From assembly GCA_002404835.1 (NCBI GenBank), contig DHKM01000052.1:1-16203 (forward strand): a DNA stretch of 16,203 nt. The letters run 5' to 3'. Positions 13,603 to 16,203 of the stretch are shown in pieces (the stretch's first letter is position 1; each line of letters begins with the position of its first letter). Under the pieces are notes generated by a model. That model ran no database searches and had not been told where the DNA came from. It saw only the letters and a list, made by a program, of their open reading frames with translations. Origin of the DNA: Caryophanales bacterium UBA4694. GTDB taxonomy: Bacteria > Bacillota_I > Bacilli_A > RFN20 > CAG-288. The translations under genes were made by a program, and so were the position numbers.

Positions 13603-14787
13603 ATGAAAATCAGAAAAGCTGTCATCTGTCCGCTTGCCTTTGTGCTTGCATCCTGTGGTAGGATTCCATCGGATTCTGGTCTTTCAAGGAACAGTCCTTC
13701 TGTTTGTAAGACATTGACGAAGCTTTCTCTTCTTTGTCCTCCTTTGAAGACTCAGTATTATGAAGGTGAGCGCCTGAACCAATCTGGTCTGAAACTTCTT
13801 GCCGAATTCAGTGACGGAACGTCTTTTTCTCCAGCAAATGTGGACATCGAACTTATAGAACAAGGAAGCCTGACCCTTGATATGAATTCTGTCCATTTCC
13901 GTTATCTTGACAAGACGGTGGAGGTTGGGATTTCTGTCTGCCCTCTTCAGCTGGAGACTCTTTCCGTTGCTTCCAATCCCATCACTACGACTTATGTCGA
14001 AAGGGGGAATTATTCCTTCACTGGACTTTGTGTCGTCGGAAAAGTCAAAGGTTCTTCCGAGGAAAGGACTTTTTTGGAGGATGAGTATTCTCTTTCCATT
14101 GCCGGAAATCCGGTTCATGAGCAGGACGAGATTCTTCTTCAGTCCGGAGATTATGATGTGGTGGTTTCTGCCTATGAGAAGTCGGTTTCTTTTTCCATCC
14201 GTATTCTGGATGGCTACAAGATCGAGGCAGAGGACATACTTTATTCGTCCGGCACGGATTTATCCGCCTATGTCCGGGTGAAGAACGAGGACGATTTGGA
14301 TTACATCACGACTCCGAACGGAAACGGCGCCATCCGGGCCATTTCGGATGAATCCGCCTATTATGCTTCGGCCAATTCCTACCTTGGAGACATCAAGAGC
14401 GGAAACGTCATCAGCTTTTTCTTCGAGAGCAAAGAAGAACTCAGTGCCAACATCAATATCCGTGCTTCCAGCGGATATATGCTTGCCTCTGAGGACTGGA
14501 CTCCTAGGCTTATGGGCGATGAAATGGTCGATAAGCTCTTCGATGCCTATGTGAACGGTGAGAAGATCGACATACCCGAAGACATCTATCTTCCCGGCGG
14601 CGGAGACAGGAACGGGGAACCGGATCCTACGCTTTGGGTGAATTGGAAGAATACGACATTCACCAATATCAAGACCAAGAAGGGATGTAACGTCATCACC
14701 CTCAAGATCCGCTCCGAATATGTCAACTGTCTTGGCTATGAATGCTCGTTCAATCTGGACTATCTTTCCGTCGATTTTGTTTCCTGA
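13603..14787 (+). CDS. Lipoprotein with two Ig-like modules and a C-terminal CBM6/35-like module
   Basis: 394 residues from ATG 13603, placed by AGGAGGG at 13594-13600. A TTG-initiated reading from 13579 would start inside the operator and is rejected. The signal peptide ends in lipobox LASC (Cys18). Two bacterial Ig-like (Big-type) modules follow: about 35-115, with YYEGERLNQSGLKLLAEFSDGT, and about 116-202. The C-terminal module from about 205 starts YKIEAED and ends CSFNLDYLSVDF, the pattern of CBM6/CBM35 carbohydrate-binding modules. No catalytic motif is visible. It is probably a surface protein that holds glycan for the GH3 enzyme encoded 82 nt downstream in the same operon. The second half has more C-ending codons (ATC, AAG, TCC) than the T-rich first half, which may reflect module shuffling. 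Confidence 0.85.
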   Translation: MKIRKAVICPLAFVLASCGRIPSDSGLSRNSPSVCKTLTKLSLLCPPLKTQYYEGERLNQSGLKLLAEFSDGTSFSPANVDIELIEQGSLTLDMNSVHFRYLDKTVEVGISVCPLQLETLSVASNPITTTYVERGNYSFTGLCVVGKVKGSSEERTFLEDEYSLSIAGNPVHEQDEILLQSGDYDVVVSAYEKSVSFSIRILDGYKIEAEDILYSSGTDLSAYVRVKNEDDLDYITTPNGNGAIRAISDESAYYASANSYLGDIKSGNVISFFFESKEELSANINIRASSGYMLASEDWTPRLMGDEMVDKLFDAYVNGEKIDIPEDIYLPGGGDRNGEPDPTLWVNWKNTTFTNIKTKKGCNVITLKIRSEYVNCLGYECSFNLDYLSVDFVS

Positions 14788-14869
14788 CTGTCTGGAATAT
14801 CCGTAAGGGAATTCCAAAGGAAGGAAACTGCATCTGATTTTTTGTCAATGAATCAAGGAGATTGTAGAA

Positions 14870-16203
14870 ATGAAAAAAGTTCATAAAATCGTATGTTCCT
14901 GTGCTTCGGTGGTTCTTATTGCCGCCATCAGCGTAGGGGATGTCTTGTTTAGCAAGTTCAAGACCGATATCATCGGTCAGCTTTGTCCTCCTAAGGTCGA
15001 TACCGATGCGGCCCAGGTTGCCGCAAGCGAGGGTAAGGAACTTGCGGAGAAAATCGAAGGAGAAGGTATCGTCATGGTCAAGAACGACGGACTTCTTCCG
15101 ATGAAGAAAGAAGCGGTAGACAATATCGCACTTCTCGGATACGGGAACGTCCAATGGATCTACGGTGGTTCCGGTTCGGGAAGAGTCCTTTCCCAGGCCG
15201 GCGATTCCAAGTGGGATGAGATGACAGACCTTGCCAAAGCCCTTAAGAACTATGGCATCGGGATCAACGACGAGCTTCTTACCTTCTATAAGAAATATGC
15301 TTCTTCGGTCCATGATATCAATTCACTGAATTTCAACGTGGATTCGACTCCGTACAATTTCGGTCTTAAGGATCCCGATATCAATGATTCGAACTACAGA
15401 GAGCTTCTGGAGGCTTCCAGGGAAATCTCGAACACCGCCATTGTCACCATCTCAAGACAGGGCGGAGAGAGCGAGGACATGCCGAAAGTACAGTACAAGA
15501 GCAAACCTTCCCAGAAGGTGGATGAAAAGCGCCATTCTCTTCAGCTATCCGAGGAGGAAGAGAATCTTCTTGAATATGCTATAGACTCTTTCGAACATGT
15601 CATCGTCGTCATCAATTCGACGAACTCGTTCCAACTGGATTTCCTGGACCGTCCTGAGATGAAGAAAATCAGCGCCTGCCTTCTTGTCGGTGCGACCGGT
15701 GAGGACGGTGCCAATGCGATTCCGAAGGTCCTTTATGGAGAAATCAACCCATCCGGCAAGCTTGCAGATACGCTTCCATTTGATTTCAGAAGCTTCATCA
15801 ACTACAACAACGCCGGATATGATGGCGTATCGTTCTATTCGGATACGGATCTTCCCTATGGGGTCAATCAGTCGACCAATGCCGGTGTATCCAAGCGTCC
15901 GTCTCTTCCTTATATCGATTATAGCGAAGGTATCTATGTCGGATATCGCTATTATGAGACAGCCGATAGTGAAGGTGCCTTTGAGGGTTTAACCAGAGAA
16001 GGGCTTGATCAGGATGGGAATACCATCACCAAGAAAGGCTATGACGCTGTAGTCCAGTATCCGTTCGGATATGGTCTTAGCTATACCACGTTTGATTGGG
16101 AAATCCTCGATGTCTCTCTTCCGAGCGGAAACCAGCTTTCCAAGGACAGCGAAATCGAGATTTCCGTCAAGGTGACCAATACCGGTGATGTTGCCGGAAA
16201 GGA
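14870..16203 (+). CDS. GH3 glycoside hydrolase of domain-swapped type, N-terminal part (3' end beyond window)
   Basis: The gene starts at ATG 14870 with AAGGAG at 14855-14860 and stays open to the right edge (444 residues seen). An N-terminal membrane helix (about 7-25) would anchor it to the cell. The GH3 alpha/beta sandwich domain comes first: GIVMVKNDGLLPM (66-78), IYGGSGSGRV (97-106), ISRQGGESEDMP (194-205) where Glu200 is the likely acid/base, GEINPSGKLADTLPFDF (290-306), and GIYVGYRYYE (354-363). It continues into QYPFGYGLSYTTF and the FnIII-like strand VKVTNTGDVAGK, where the window ends. The TIM barrel must lie further right, as in the related gene at 24-1580. The protein should act as an exo-beta-glycosidase on the outer face of the membrane. 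It follows the CBM lipoprotein by 82 nt with no terminator between them, so they probably form one operon. Confidence 0.92.
   Translation, partial: MKKVHKIVCSCASVVLIAAISVGDVLFSKFKTDIIGQLCPPKVDTDAAQVAASEGKELAEKIEGEGIVMVKNDGLLPMKKEAVDNIALLGYGNVQWIYGGSGSGRVLSQAGDSKWDEMTDLAKALKNYGIGINDELLTFYKKYASSVHDINSLNFNVDSTPYNFGLKDPDINDSNYRELLEASREISNTAIVTISRQGGESEDMPKVQYKSKPSQKVDEKRHSLQLSEEEENLLEYAIDSFEHVIVVINSTNSFQLDFLDRPEMKKISACLLVGATGEDGANAIPKVLYGEINPSGKLADTLPFDFRSFINYNNAGYDGVSFYSDTDLPYGVNQSTNAGVSKRPSLPYIDYSEGIYVGYRYYETADSEGAFEGLTREGLDQDGNTITKKGYDAVVQYPFGYGLSYTTFDWEILDVSLPSGNQLSKDSEIEISVKVTNTGDVAGK

Noticed and set aside
14788..14869. Terminator or promoter between the CBM lipoprotein and the GH3 gene
   Set aside because: Only a weak GGAAT/ATTCC pairing with no T-run and no consensus promoter; the genes are better read as one operon.
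1..16203. CRISPR array, transposase, tRNA or rRNA
   Set aside because: No regularly spaced direct repeats, insertion-sequence ends, transposase motifs or cloverleaf/rRNA sequence were seen on either strand.

Overview
The window looks like a carbohydrate-degradation and sensing locus from a Gram-positive (Bacillota) bacterium, possibly an uncultured gut or fermentative member of the Bacilli/Erysipelotrichia side. The evidence is indirect. Four complete proteins carry lipobox signal peptides and the others are membrane-anchored. The sensor pair is AgrC/LytTR-like, UGA is used as a normal stop, and the glycosidases resemble Firmicutes types. There is no sign of an outer membrane, no SusC/D pair, and no transporter.

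Layout. (1) 24-1580 (+): the C-terminal TIM-barrel half of a domain-swapped GH3 glycosidase, ending in a membrane anchor and a strong terminator. (2) 1675-9397 (-): a four-gene surface-protein operon. In transcription order it holds a large modular lipoprotein with an apparent frameshift, a GH30 glycosidase lipoprotein, a lipoprotein of unknown function whose C-terminal half is related to the first gene, and a double beta-helix lipoprotein. A 12-bp hairpin with a UNCG-type loop lies just before the GH30 start codon, and the last three genes overlap by 4 bp each. (3) 9599-13439 (-): LytTR response regulator, AgrC-like histidine kinase, and a membrane-anchored protein made only of about four CBM6/35-like modules. 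These three are overlapping and translationally coupled, with a consensus promoter in front and a clear terminator behind. (4) 13603 to the right edge (+), divergent from (3): a lipoprotein with two Ig-like modules and a CBM-like module, then the N-terminal half of a second domain-swapped GH3.

How it may work together (inference). The GH30 (glucosylceramidase/beta-1,6-glucanase-like), the GH55-like double beta-helix protein and the GH3 enzymes would suit extracellular breakdown of a mixed-linkage beta-glucan such as fungal or algal beta-1,3/1,6-glucan. The Ig/CBM lipoproteins would hold substrate at the cell surface. The CBM-only membrane protein, locked in an operon with the two-component system, is the most novel element: it may be a glycan-sensing partner of an otherwise peptide-pheromone-type kinase. 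Operons 2 and 4 both carry a GTAAGCGCT-type (LacI/CcpA-like) operator near their promoters, suggesting shared repression on top of two-component control.

No tRNA, rRNA, CRISPR array or transposase was seen. No gap between genes exceeds about 205 bases.
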